In this document: one piece after another, positions 1 to 8,732 of the stretch
Layout of the letters: every line of letters begins with the position of its first letter
Position numbering within the stretch: position 1 is the stretch's first letter
Assembly: GCA_035536455.1 (NCBI GenBank)
Contig: DATLOC010000075.1
Span: forward strand, 20,536 to 84,535
DNA length: 64,000 nt
From: DASUNQ01 sp035536455
Lineage (GTDB): Bacteria > Acidobacteriota > Thermoanaerobaculia > Multivoradales > UBA5704
Direction of reading: 5' to 3'
Notes under the pieces: model-generated
The model's database searches: none
Told to the model about the DNA's origin: nothing
The model's input: the letters and a program-made list of their open reading frames with translations, nothing else
Position numbers and translations under genes: made by a program

Positions 1-31
1 CAGCGCCGCCGGCGCCGCCCGCGCCTCGTGA
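1..31 (+). CDS. 3' tail of an upstream gene (partial)
   Basis: An open frame enters from the left edge and stops at TGA 29-31, overlapping the GTG start of the next gene by the GTGA pattern repeated many times in this window. Only nine codons (Ser/Ala/Gly/Arg) are visible, so no function can be given. The four-base overlap is the only support for this frame being real. If it is, the next gene is translationally coupled to it. Confidence 0.35.
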   Translation, partial: SAAGAARAS

Positions 32-1005
32 GCCCCCGCCTCTCCGCCGCCGCCAGCCTGCGCCGCGGCGCGGCCAGCCTGCGCGCCAACTTCGGCCTGG
101 TCTGGCTCAACGCGGTCGGCCTGCTGCTGCTCTCGCTCCTCACCGCGGCCGGCGTCCTGCTGCCGATGCTGGCGCTCGGCTTTGACCTCCGCGCCGCCTA
201 CGACGTGCTGGTCGAGAGCGACTTCGCGCCGCTGGTCCAGGAGCTGCCGTCGCGGCTGGAGGCGCTGACTCCGGCCGTCGCCGGCGCGCTGCTCGGCGCG
301 CTGGCGCTCTGGACGCTGGCCTTCCTCGTTTACTGCTGGTTTCTGGCCGGCACCTACGGCGTCCTCATCGCCGCCGACCGCCAGGCGCTGCCGGGGCCGC
401 CGCGCGGCCGCCTCGCCTTCCGCACCTTCAGCGGCCGCGACTTCGCCGGCTGGGCCGGGCGTTACGTCTGGCGCTACTTCTGGGTGCTCAACGTCCTGCT
501 CTTCCTGGCCACGCCGCTACTCGTCGCGCTGGCGGTGTGGGTCGCGCTCACCGCCTACGGCGCCCAGCGCTGGGGCGTGGCCGCCGGAGTGGGGTTCGGC
601 TGCGGCGGCGCCCTGCCGGTGGGCTTCCTCTTCCTCCTCTTCCTGGTCTGGACCTGGGGCGCGATGGCCGACGCGGCGCGCGAGGGGTCGGGGGTCTGGG
701 CGGCCATCCGCCACGGGCTGAGGGTGGTCGGCCGGCGGCCGGGGCCATGCTTCCTGCTCGCGCTGCTCTTCATGCTGATTACCCTGCTGGAGGCCGGAGT
801 GGTGCTGCTGCCGGCGAGCCTGGCGATCCAGGCCCTGACCGAGGCGCGCTCGGCCGTGCGCGCCGGGGCGCTCCTCTCGCTCAACGCCGTCCAGTGGCTG
901 GCGAACGCGGTGATCTCGACGCTCTTCGCCGCCGCCTACGTGGCGCTCGTGCAGTCCGAGCTGCGGGTGGAGGCCCCCGCCCTGCCGCGGAGCGCCGCCG
1001 CGTGA
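28..1005 (+). CDS. polytopic membrane protein of unknown function
   Basis: 325 residues from GTG 28. About six hydrophobic segments are visible, near residues 22-48, 85-110, 148-175, 183-212, 238-266 and 284-310, so this is an inner-membrane protein. Charged Arg-rich loops separate them. I see no catalytic or transport signature and do not recognise the family. The spread of six helices with long soluble loops loosely resembles membrane domains found near envelope genes. It overlaps the SpoIID/SPOR lipoprotein gene by four bases (GTGA), so the two are probably co-translated and may act together in the envelope. Confidence 0.7.
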   Translation: MSPRLSAAASLRRGAASLRANFGLVWLNAVGLLLLSLLTAAGVLLPMLALGFDLRAAYDVLVESDFAPLVQELPSRLEALTPAVAGALLGALALWTLAFLVYCWFLAGTYGVLIAADRQALPGPPRGRLAFRTFSGRDFAGWAGRYVWRYFWVLNVLLFLATPLLVALAVWVALTAYGAQRWGVAAGVGFGCGGALPVGFLFLLFLVWTWGAMADAAREGSGVWAAIRHGLRVVGRRPGPCFLLALLFMLITLLEAGVVLLPASLAIQALTEARSAVRAGALLSLNAVQWLANAVISTLFAAAYVALVQSELRVEAPALPRSAAA

Positions 1006-3260
1006 GCGGAACCCTGCGCCGTGCCCGGCTCGCCGCCGGCCTCCTCGCCGCGGCGCTGGCCGCCGGCTGCGCCGGCTCGCCGCCGCCGGTCAAGACAAGC
1101 GAGCGCCGGCCGCCGCCGCCTCCCGCCGACCCCGCGCCGCTCCCCGAGCCGGTCGAGCCGGCGGTCCCCGCCGCGCCGCCGGCCGAGCCGCCGCCGGCGC
1201 CGCCCGGGACGCTCGCCGCGGGACCGGCGGTGCCCCTGGTGCTCAAGGTCGGGATCGCCAGCGATCTCGCCAACCTGACCCTCCCCTGCTGCGAGGGGGA
1301 GGTGGTGGCCGAGTCCGCCGCGCCGGGGGAGAAGCGCTGGTCGATCTCCTCGCCCCTGCGCATCGAGCCGACGGCGGGGATCGCCGAGACGGGCAGCTAC
1401 CGCATCCAGGTGGCGGCGCTGCGCGACGAGCGGCAGGCGCAGGAGCTGGCGCGGCGGCTGGAGCGGCAGACCGGCGTCAGCGGCGCCGCCCACTTCGACG
1501 CCAGCGTCGACCTCTACCGCGTGCGCATCGGCCGCTACGCGACGCGCGAGGAGGCCGACACGGCGCTGCGGCGCCTGACCGCCCGCGGCCTGGCCGGATC
1601 CTTCGTGGTCAGCGAGGGGGGACGGGTCTCCGACCCGGCGCTGCGCACCACGCAGGCGGGGCGGACGGTGACCGTCCCCGGCCGCTGGCTCGCCGTCGAG
1701 GCCGCCGCCCGCAGCGGGCTTCGCTACGAAGGGCGGCGCTACCGCGGACGGCTCCTCGTCTATCTCAACGACCGCGGCACCCTCAACCTGATCAACGAGG
1801 TGTCGCTCGAGGACTACCTGCGCGGCGTCGTGCCGAGCGAGATGGGCCCCGAGGCCTATCCGCAGCTCGAGGCGCTCAAGGCGCAGGCGGTGGCCGCCCG
1901 CACCTACGCCCTGCGCACGCTCGGCGAGTTCGCGCGCGAGGGCTACGACATCTGCGCCACGCCGCGCTGCCAGGTCTACAAGGGGATGGAGGTCGAGCAC
2001 CCGCTCTCCGACCGCGCCATCGCCGAGACCGCGGGCCAGGTGCTGCTCTACGAGGGGCGGCTGGTGGACGCCCTATACAGCTCGACCTGCGGCGGCCACA
2101 CCGAGGACGGCCACGTCATTTTCCCGCTCAAGCAGGAGCCCTACCTGAAGGGCGTGCCGTGCGTCGAGGCCGGCGTGGCGCGCCTGCCCGGCGATCTCGC
2201 GGCGGGCGCGGCGTTTCCGGCCGGGATCACCGAGCGCCTGCTGCCGCCCTCGCCCGGCGTGGCGCCGGCGGCGGCCCTCGCCGCCCGGCTCGAGCACCTG
2301 GCGCTCCTCGCCGGCCTGCCGGTGCCGCGCGAGCGGCTGGCCTCGCTCGACCGGCGCGAGGTGCAGCGCTTCCTCACCGCGCTCTTCGACCTCGGGACCG
2401 AGACCCGCCTCTTCGTCGCCGCGCCGGACATCCCCTACCTCTTGCAGAACCCGCCGCCGGGCTGGAGCGAGGAGGACCTGCGGCGCGCCGCCTACCTGAT
2501 GAAGAGCGGCCTGCTAACCGGCCCGCCCGACCAGGTGCTCGACGCCGGCGAGATCGAGCGAATGCTGCTGGGGCTCGCCGAGCTGCTCCACGTGGTGCGG
2601 CGGGAGGAGGCCTCGTACATGTCGCTCGGCCCGCGCGCGCTCACCGTGCGCTCGGGCAAGGAGCACAAGACCTACGCGCTGCCCGACCGGCTCGTCACCT
2701 TCCGCCGCGTGGCGGGGCAGACGGCGGCGGCGCCGCTCGCGCTGGTGCCCGGCGACGGGCTCGACCTCTACTGGCAGGGCGACGCGCTGGTCGCCCTGGT
2801 GCAGCAGGTGGAGCGCGAGGGCGTGGCCTTCGACCGCAGCAGCCGCTACAGCTCCTGGACGCGCTATCGCAGCGACTCCGAGCTGGCGAAGTCGATCGAC
2901 ACCCGCCTGCCCGGCCTCGGCTTCCGCGACTTCGAGGTGCTGTCGCGCGGTGTCTCGGGGCGGGTGGGGAAGATCCGCATCCACGGGGCGAGCGGCGAGA
3001 CGGCGGAGGTCGAGGGGCTGGCGGTGCGCTGGACGCTCGACATCCCCGACACGCTCTTCACCGCCCGTCGCCTGGAACCGCCGGGGCGCGAGGCCGGGTA
3101 TCTCTTCAACGGCAAGGGGTGGGGGCACGGTGTGGGGCTCTGCCAGATCGGCTCTTACGGCATGGCCCAGCGCGGCCACGACTACCGCGAGATCCTGGAG
3201 CACTACTACACCGGCGCCGAGCTGGGGCGGGTGAAGCTGGTCGACACGCCCGGCACGTAG
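1002..3260 (+). CDS. SpoIID/LytB-domain lipoprotein with SPOR domain
   Basis: 752 residues from GTG 1002, which overlaps the previous stop. A lipoprotein signal ends in L-A-A-G-C near residue 24, followed by a Pro/Ala/Glu-rich tether to about residue 85. Residues about 130-200 (G-S-Y-R-I-Q-V-A-A ... Y-R-V-R-I-G-R-Y) form a SPOR peptidoglycan-binding domain. From about residue 248 comes the SpoIID/LytB core (S-L-E-D-Y-L-R-G-V-V-P-S-E-M, then Q-A-V-A-A-R-T-Y-A-L). It is interrupted by roughly 200 residues without clear homology and resumes at the C-terminal G-W-G-H-G-V-G-L-C-Q motif. SpoIID is a lytic transglycosylase of denuded glycan in spore formers, and SPOR binds denuded glycan. I infer a periplasmic cell-wall remodelling enzyme in a non-sporulating organism. 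Confidence 0.88.
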   Translation: MSGTLRRARLAAGLLAAALAAGCAGSPPPVKTSERRPPPPPADPAPLPEPVEPAVPAAPPAEPPPAPPGTLAAGPAVPLVLKVGIASDLANLTLPCCEGEVVAESAAPGEKRWSISSPLRIEPTAGIAETGSYRIQVAALRDERQAQELARRLERQTGVSGAAHFDASVDLYRVRIGRYATREEADTALRRLTARGLAGSFVVSEGGRVSDPALRTTQAGRTVTVPGRWLAVEAAARSGLRYEGRRYRGRLLVYLNDRGTLNLINEVSLEDYLRGVVPSEMGPEAYPQLEALKAQAVAARTYALRTLGEFAREGYDICATPRCQVYKGMEVEHPLSDRAIAETAGQVLLYEGRLVDALYSSTCGGHTEDGHVIFPLKQEPYLKGVPCVEAGVARLPGDLAAGAAFPAGITERLLPPSPGVAPAAALAARLEHLALLAGLPVPRERLASLDRREVQRFLTALFDLGTETRLFVAAPDIPYLLQNPPPGWSEEDLRRAAYLMKSGLLTGPPDQVLDAGEIERMLLGLAELLHVVRREEASYMSLGPRALTVRSGKEHKTYALPDRLVTFRRVAGQTAAAPLALVPGDGLDLYWQGDALVALVQQVEREGVAFDRSSRYSSWTRYRSDSELAKSIDTRLPGLGFRDFEVLSRGVSGRVGKIRIHGASGETAEVEGLAVRWTLDIPDTLFTARRLEPPGREAGYLFNGKGWGHGVGLCQIGSYGMAQRGHDYREILEHYYTGAELGRVKLVDTPGT

Positions 3261-3274
3261 GCCGGGCTACGGCG

Positions 3275-3964
3275 ATGCTGCCTCTGCACCGGGCGATTGA
3301 CCACACGCTGCTGCGCCCCGACGCGACGCGGGCGGAGATCCGGCGGCTCCTCGACGAGGCCGCGGAGCACGAGTTCGCCTCGGTCTGCGTGCCGCCGGTC
3401 TGGGTGACGCTGGCGGCCGAGCGGCTGGCCGGCACGCCGGTGCGGGTGGGGACCGTCGTCGGCTTCCCGCTCGGCTACGTGCATCCCGAGGCGCGCCTCG
3501 CCGAGTCGCGCCGGGCGGTCGCCGACGGCGCGCAAGAGCTCGACACGGTCATCAACCTCTCCTGGCTCAAGGGGGGCGAGGACGAGCGCGTGCGCGCCGA
3601 CCTCGCCGGCTGGGTGGGCGCCCTGCGCGCCGAGCGCGCGGGCCTGACGCTCAAGGTGATCCTGGAGACCGCGCTCCTGACCGACGAGGAGAAGCGGCGC
3701 GGCGCCCTCCTCGCGGCCGACGCCGGCGCCGACTTCGTCAAGACCTCCACCGGGTTCGGGCCGGGGGGCGCGACGGTCGCCGACGTCGCCCTCCTCGCCG
3801 CGACCGTCGACGAGCGGCTGGCGATCAAGGCCTCCGGCGGCATCCGCGACGCCGCCACCGCCCGCGCCCTCCTCGCCGCCGGCGCCACCCGCCTGGGCAC
3901 TTCCAGCGGCGTGGCGATCCTGCGCAAGGCGGCGGCCGCCCCCGATCAGAAGATCAGCGCGTAA
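3275..3964 (+). CDS. deoC: deoxyribose-phosphate aldolase
   Basis: 229 residues from ATG 3275, starting I-D-H-T-L-L, which is typical of DeoC. The catalytic landmarks are present: K-V-I-L-E-T near residue 127 (Lys next to the active site), D-F-V-K-T-S-T-G-F near residue 152 (Schiff-base Lys), and I-K-A-S-G-G-I-R near residue 186. It cleaves 2-deoxyribose-5-phosphate to glyceraldehyde-3-phosphate and acetaldehyde in deoxynucleoside salvage. It lies 14 bases after the SpoIID gene on the same strand. Its last 19 bases overlap the end of the convergent outer-membrane gene. The length is normal for the family. Confidence 0.95.
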   Translation: MLPLHRAIDHTLLRPDATRAEIRRLLDEAAEHEFASVCVPPVWVTLAAERLAGTPVRVGTVVGFPLGYVHPEARLAESRRAVADGAQELDTVINLSWLKGGEDERVRADLAGWVGALRAERAGLTLKVILETALLTDEEKRRGALLAADAGADFVKTSTGFGPGGATVADVALLAATVDERLAIKASGGIRDAATARALLAAGATRLGTSSGVAILRKAAAAPDQKISA

Positions 3965-6237
3965 CCGACTTTGAAGAACAGCGTGCGGTCGGCCTGCGTC
4001 AGGTCGGTCGTCTGGCTGTTGAGCGACGGCTCGCCGAAGTGGTTGTCCGCGTAGCCGAGGAAGAGCACCGTCTGCGGGTTGATCTTGTAGGAGAAGAGAA
4101 GCTGGTTGAAGAGGTGCCGGCTCTCGGGATCGACGCGCTGGAGGAACAGGGGGGCGTTGCGGTCGACCTCGCGGTACTGCGTCACCAGCCGCACGAAGGT
4201 GCGGACGTTGAACTGCCAGGTCGCACGCAGGTCGCTGATGTTGGCGGTGAAGAGCTCGCCGTCCTCGACCTCGAGGCGCTGCCAGTTGTGGGCGAGCTGG
4301 AGCCGCAGGTGCTTGCCGACGTCGAAGCGGAAGGTCGGCTTGACGAAGACCTGGTCCGCGGCGCGGGTGTTGGCGAAGTCCACCGTGTCGCCGATCGACG
4401 AGTCGATCGTCATGAAAAGCCAGCTCGTCGGCCGCACCTCGCCATAGAACCAGAGGTACTTGTCGTCGAAGGTCTCGCCGTTGAAGTAGCGGTCGCCGCC
4501 TCCGAAACCCGTGTTGAAGAAGCTCTGGTAGGGGCCGTTGCCGAAGGCGTAGACCTCGGTGAAGCGGCGCAGCCGGTTGCCGTCGTGGTCCCAGGTGTCG
4601 TTGAACTGGCCGCCGACGTTGATGCGCGAGAAGCGCCCGCCCTCGTTGTAGAAGTAGCGCTCGAACATCGCCTGCTCGCGGCGGAAGTCGACCTGCGGGA
4701 TGAAGCCGAGGTCGACGCGCAGGCCGTCGCCCATGTCCTGGTGCAGGAAGTAGATCATCTTGTCGCGGTCGGTGTGCTGATAGACGGCGCGCACGCCGAA
4801 GTCGTCGAAGGTGTCGGCCGGCTGGCCGAAGTCGCGGGCCACGGCCAGCGGGTACTCGGTCTGCGAGCCGAGCAGCTCGATGCGCACCGCCTCTGTCCCC
4901 TTCCAGCGGAAGAGGGCGTCCACGCCGGCCACCCGGTTGTGGTAGCTGTCCCCCTCGCGCCCGGTGTAGAGGACGCCGATCGTCGAGGAGCCGGAGAGGT
5001 CGCGGCGGTAGCGCAGGATGGTCGAGGTGTTCTCCTCGTCGAGCGAGGTCAGGGCCGAGCCCTCGGCGCCGGGGATCAGGATGTTGCTCAGTCGGTCCTG
5101 CGCCACCACCAGCCCGACGGCGTTCTTCCCCTCCTTGCCGGTGAGCTTGAGCCCCCACTCGGGGTCCGCGATGTTGCGACTGTGGATCGCCTGGACGCGG
5201 GTGTCGAAGAGGTCCGCGCCCTCGAGGAAGAACGGCCGCTTCTCGGGAAAGAAGAGGGCGAACTGGGTGTTGACGTCGAGCTGCGCCGCGTCGGCCTCGA
5301 CCTGCGAGAAGTCGGGGTTGAGCGCGCCGCTGAAGATCATGTTGGGCGTGATCCCCCAGCGCGCGCTCAAGCCGAGGTCGGAGTCGACGTTCCCCTCCTC
5401 GATGGCGCCGCCGGGGCTCTGGCGCGAGTCGGTGCGGCCGGCGGTGAGCGTCGGATCGAGCTCGATGTTGCGCCCGGGCGTCACCCCTTCGATCCCCACC
5501 AACTTGGCCTCCTGGCAGAGGTAGCAGTTGACGCCGCGGACCTGCGGCACCAGCCCGATGCGCCGCCGCTGGTCGCGCGGGTGGATGCGCAGGGCGTCGA
5601 TGCCCCAGATCTGGACGCCCTCGGCGCGCGGGAAGCGGAGCGAGGAGAAGGGGACCGCCAGCTCGACGACATAGCCCTTCTCGGTCACCCGGCCCGAGGA
5701 GGTCCAGATGGTGTCCCAGGTGTCGTCTTCGTTGCCCGTTACCTCGTTCTGCAGGAGGTCCATCTGCACGCCGAGCGGGTTGATGAAGAACTCGAAGGCG
5801 CGGTTCTCGTCGTTGAAGGTGTCGAGCACGACGCCGACGAAGTCGTCCTGGAAGGCACCGTCGCGGTCGGTCAGGCGGGCGCGGATCGCCCCGGGCTCGG
5901 GGTCGAGCGCCTCGACCGCCACGTAGAGCTTCTCGGCGTCGTAGGTCATCCAGAAGCGGGTCTCGACCTGCGGCTTGACGTTCTCGCTCGGCCAAGTCTC
6001 ATAGGCCAGCTCGAAGGTGGGCTGCCCCTGCCAGGGCGCCTCGTCGAGGCGGCCGTCCACGGCGATCGCGGCGTCGGTGCGCTGGATCTGGTAGGTGGGG
6101 CGCGCCGCCGGTGCCGCCGGCTCACCCTGGCGCGGCGCGGCAGCGGCCGGGCCGGTGCCGGCGAGCAGCGCCAGCGCGAGCGTCGTGGTGGTGGTGGCGG
6201 TGCCCCTCCGGCGCCTGGGTCCCTGCGAGTCCGTCAT
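3946..6237 (-). CDS. DUF5916-type outer-membrane barrel with CBM9-like N-terminus
   Basis: 763 residues. A basic signal peptide (T-T-T-T-T-L-A-L-A-L-L-A) is followed by a CBM9-like carbohydrate-binding fold at about residues 50-230 (A-V-D-G-R-L-D-E-A-P-W ... W-G-I-D-A-L-R). The remainder has alternating aromatic/polar strands ending in Y-A-L-I-F, as expected for an outer-membrane beta-barrel with a C-terminal Phe. This architecture (CBM9-like plus DUF5916) recurs in Acidobacteria and Bacteroidetes and is of unknown substrate. GGGAGGAG precedes ATG 6237. No partner TonB or hydrolase gene is adjacent. The ligand is unknown. Confidence 0.85.
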   Translation of the reverse strand: MTDSQGPRRRRGTATTTTTLALALLAGTGPAAAAPRQGEPAAPAARPTYQIQRTDAAIAVDGRLDEAPWQGQPTFELAYETWPSENVKPQVETRFWMTYDAEKLYVAVEALDPEPGAIRARLTDRDGAFQDDFVGVVLDTFNDENRAFEFFINPLGVQMDLLQNEVTGNEDDTWDTIWTSSGRVTEKGYVVELAVPFSSLRFPRAEGVQIWGIDALRIHPRDQRRRIGLVPQVRGVNCYLCQEAKLVGIEGVTPGRNIELDPTLTAGRTDSRQSPGGAIEEGNVDSDLGLSARWGITPNMIFSGALNPDFSQVEADAAQLDVNTQFALFFPEKRPFFLEGADLFDTRVQAIHSRNIADPEWGLKLTGKEGKNAVGLVVAQDRLSNILIPGAEGSALTSLDEENTSTILRYRRDLSGSSTIGVLYTGREGDSYHNRVAGVDALFRWKGTEAVRIELLGSQTEYPLAVARDFGQPADTFDDFGVRAVYQHTDRDKMIYFLHQDMGDGLRVDLGFIPQVDFRREQAMFERYFYNEGGRFSRINVGGQFNDTWDHDGNRLRRFTEVYAFGNGPYQSFFNTGFGGGDRYFNGETFDDKYLWFYGEVRPTSWLFMTIDSSIGDTVDFANTRAADQVFVKPTFRFDVGKHLRLQLAHNWQRLEVEDGELFTANISDLRATWQFNVRTFVRLVTQYREVDRNAPLFLQRVDPESRHLFNQLLFSYKINPQTVLFLGYADNHFGEPSLNSQTTDLTQADRTLFFKVGYALIF

Positions 6238-6347
6238 GACGGCTCCTCCCGTGTTCGACGGGAGATACCGCCCGCGGCGCGAAAGGTTTCACCCCGGGGG
6301 GCCCGAAGCACCCGATTTACGGAAGATTTACGAGTGGTGACAGCGGT

Positions 6348-6830
6348 TTACGAGGGGGCGGCTTCCTCGAGGTGGCGCACCCAGAGGGCGCCGGCCTGGC
6401 GGGCGCGCAGGGCGAGGCGCCGGCTGGTCGTCCAGAGGGCCGTGCGCTCGCGCTCGGCGAGGGCGACGTAGAAAGCCTCCTGGCCCCGCGGCTGGCCGAG
6501 GCGCTCGGCCCAGTCGAAGGCCTGGCGCGCCAGCGGGAGGTCCACCGGCACGCTCTCGATCCCCAGGGCGAAGAGGCGGGCGAGCGCTCCCTTCCCCTCG
6601 GCGCGGGAGAGAACCTTCTGCGCGACGCTCCGCCGCAGCGCCGCCACCGCTTCGCCGACCCAGAGGTCGGGGGCGATGAGCCGGGAGCCCTCTCGCCGCC
6701 AAGTCGCCAGCGCCTCGGCCGCCGCCGGCGCCCCCACCGCCGCCCGCACCGCCAAGTCCGAGTGGACGACCAGCGGCCGCGACGGCGCGATCAGCAGCGC
6801 CGGGTCAACCTCCTCTTCGAGGGCGATCAC
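6348..6830 (-). CDS. PIN-like (VapC-type) protein with degenerate active site
   Basis: 160 residues from GTG 6830, overlapping the stop of the upstream membrane gene by GTGA. The pattern L-V-V-H-S-D-L-A-V, then L-I-A-P-D-L-W-V-G-E-A-V-A-A-L, then E-A-F-Y-V-A-L-A-E, follows VapC-type PIN ribonucleases. However, the late T-x-D motif that completes the Mg site reads T-T-S-R-R-L here, and the Asp before Y-V-A-L-A-E is replaced by Gln/Glu. I see no antitoxin gene alongside. It may be an inactive or divergent PIN protein rather than an active toxin. Confidence 0.7.
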   Translation of the reverse strand: MIALEEEVDPALLIAPSRPLVVHSDLAVRAAVGAPAAAEALATWRREGSRLIAPDLWVGEAVAALRRSVAQKVLSRAEGKGALARLFALGIESVPVDLPLARQAFDWAERLGQPRGQEAFYVALAERERTALWTTSRRLALRARQAGALWVRHLEEAAPS

Positions 6831-7462
6831 CGGGGAAGTCTAGCCCGTCGCGTCCAGAGGGAGAGCAGGAGGTGGGCCGGGAGGTAGAGGAGGAGCGGGT
6901 AGAGGAGCATCAGCGCCAGGACGTAGTGCTCCGCCTGGAGCCACCGCTGCTCGATCCCGAAAGGGTCCCAGACCCAGTTGAGGTTGCGCGCCGGATCGGT
7001 CAGGAGGAGGGTCGCCGGCAGCAGGAAGCAGGTGAGCGCCGTCTGCAGCCAGAACCCCCGGCGGTCGTAGCCCAGCCGCCGCACGCCCCAGATAAGAAGC
7101 GGCGGCAGCGCCATGTGGAACAGCGACAGCGACCGGATCCAGAGCGGCTCGGCGGCGTTGAACATGTACTCCGTCCCGCCGATCGGATGGTGCCCGGTCA
7201 GGAGCGCACCGAGGAAGTCCACCGTCCAGAACACCTGCACCAGCAGCACCCCCACCGCCTGCGCCGAGAGCAGCAGCGGGCTCTCGATCCAGAGCGCCAC
7301 CCCGACGAGGATGTTCGCCACGTCGCAGAGCCAGAAGAAGTTCTCCAGGCCGCTGTTCCGCCAGACCGCCGGCACCCACACCGCCAGCCAGGCGGTGTAG
7401 AGGAGCTTCAGCCAGAGGGGGATGCGCCGTTCGCGCGGGCCTTTGCCGCCGCCGGTCTGCAC
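6827..7462 (-). CDS. conserved-looking integral membrane protein
   Basis: 211 residues from GTG 7462. The protein is dominated by hydrophobic helices (about six, near residues 17-35, 42-60, 65-88, 108-128, 138-155 and 180-202), with conserved-looking loops F-W-L-C-D-V-A-N and N-W-V-W-D-P-F-G. I do not recognise a function. It is co-directional with, and overlaps, the PIN-like gene. The Shine-Dalgarno before the GTG is weak, so the true start could be slightly internal. Confidence 0.7.
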   Translation of the reverse strand: MQTGGGKGPRERRIPLWLKLLYTAWLAVWVPAVWRNSGLENFFWLCDVANILVGVALWIESPLLLSAQAVGVLLVQVFWTVDFLGALLTGHHPIGGTEYMFNAAEPLWIRSLSLFHMALPPLLIWGVRRLGYDRRGFWLQTALTCFLLPATLLLTDPARNLNWVWDPFGIEQRWLQAEHYVLALMLLYPLLLYLPAHLLLSLWTRRARLPR

Positions 7463-7583
7463 CAGGGGAGTCTATGGCCGCTTCCGCTCCGAAGCCCCCG
7501 CGCGGTAGCATCCGAGACTCCGCGCCCAGGGGTGGGAGCACCGCGGGGGGCGTGGGATCCTCGCGCCAGGGAGGCCGTCGATT

Positions 7584-8732
7584 TTGGACTTCTCGTTCAC
7601 GCCGGAGCAGCGCGCCATCCAGGAGACGGCGCGGGAGTTCGCGCGGCAGGAGGTGGACCCGCTCGTCGATGAGATCGACGAGAGCCAGCGCTTCCCGCGC
7701 GAGGTGATGGCGAAGGCCGGGGAGCTCGGCTTCCTCGGTGTGCTCTTCCCCGAGGAGTACGGCGGCGCCGGGCTGGGGTACGTCGAGTACGTCATCGTCG
7801 TCACCGAGCTGTCCAAGGTGGACCCCTCGGTCGGAATCAGCGTCGCCGCCCACAACTCACTCTGCAGCAACCACATCTACCGCTTCGGCACCGAGGAGCA
7901 GCGGCAGCGCTGGCTCACCCCGCTGGCCAAGGGGGAGAAGATCGGCGCCTGGAGCCTGACCGAGCCGGGCGCCGGCTCCGACGCCGCTGGCACCCGTACC
8001 CGCGCCGAGCGGCGCGACGGCGGCTGGGTTCTCAACGGCGCCAAGACCTTCACCACCCACGGCTCGGTGGGCGACGTCTGCGTCGTCTTCGCCGTCACCG
8101 ACCCCGACGGCCCCCGCAACCGCAACATCTCCGCCTTCGTCCTCGACAAGGGGATGGACGGCTTTCGCCCGGGCAAGAAGGAGAACAAGCTCGGCATCCG
8201 CGCCTCCGACACCGCCGAGGTGGTGATGGAGGACTGCTTCGTCGGCGAGGACCGCCTGCTCGGCGCGCCCGGCGAGGGCTTCCGCCAGGCGATGGAGGTG
8301 CTCGACGGCGGCCGCATCTCGATCGCCGCGCTCGGCCTCGGCACCGCGATCGGCGCCTTCGACGCCTCCGTCGCCTACTCGAAGGAGCGCGAGCAGTTCG
8401 GCCAGCCGATCGCGTCGTTCCAGGCGATCCAGTTCGCGCTCGCCGAGATGGCGACCCGCATCGCCGCCGCCGAGATCCTGACCTACGCCGCCGCCGAGGC
8501 GCTCGATCGCGGCCAGAAGGTGACGCGCATCGCCTCCGAGGCCAAGCTCTACGCCGGCGAGGCCGCGGTCTTCTGCGCCGAGCGCGGCGTGCAGATCCAC
8601 GGCGGCTACGGCTTCATCAAGGACTACCGCGCCGAGAAGTACTTCCGCGACTGCAAGATCTGCACGATCGGCGAGGGGACGAGCGAGATCCAGCGCCTGG
8701 TAATCGCCCGCCAGCTCCTGAAGAAGGGTTGA
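7584..8732 (+). CDS. acyl-CoA dehydrogenase
   Basis: 382 residues from TTG 7584, with GGGAGG about a dozen bases upstream. FAD and substrate motifs are intact: W-S-L-T-E-P-G-A-G-S-D near residue 132, G-A-K-T-F-T-T near 153, and the C-terminal G-E-G-T-S-E-I-Q-R with the Glu that serves as catalytic base in short-chain and butyryl-type enzymes. The length is standard. It is first in an eight-gene coupled operon with meaB and methylmalonyl-CoA epimerase. The substrate is therefore likely a short or branched acyl-CoA feeding propionyl-CoA metabolism (inference). Confidence 0.93.
   Translation: MDFSFTPEQRAIQETAREFARQEVDPLVDEIDESQRFPREVMAKAGELGFLGVLFPEEYGGAGLGYVEYVIVVTELSKVDPSVGISVAAHNSLCSNHIYRFGTEEQRQRWLTPLAKGEKIGAWSLTEPGAGSDAAGTRTRAERRDGGWVLNGAKTFTTHGSVGDVCVVFAVTDPDGPRNRNISAFVLDKGMDGFRPGKKENKLGIRASDTAEVVMEDCFVGEDRLLGAPGEGFRQAMEVLDGGRISIAALGLGTAIGAFDASVAYSKEREQFGQPIASFQAIQFALAEMATRIAAAEILTYAAAEALDRGQKVTRIASEAKLYAGEAAVFCAERGVQIHGGYGFIKDYRAEKYFRDCKICTIGEGTSEIQRLVIARQLLKKG

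Noticed and set aside
4039..6471. 810-codon open frame opposite the outer-membrane barrel gene
   Set aside because: Low-complexity Val/Ala/Glu/Asp sequence mirroring the codons of the real gene; no motif or ribosome site.
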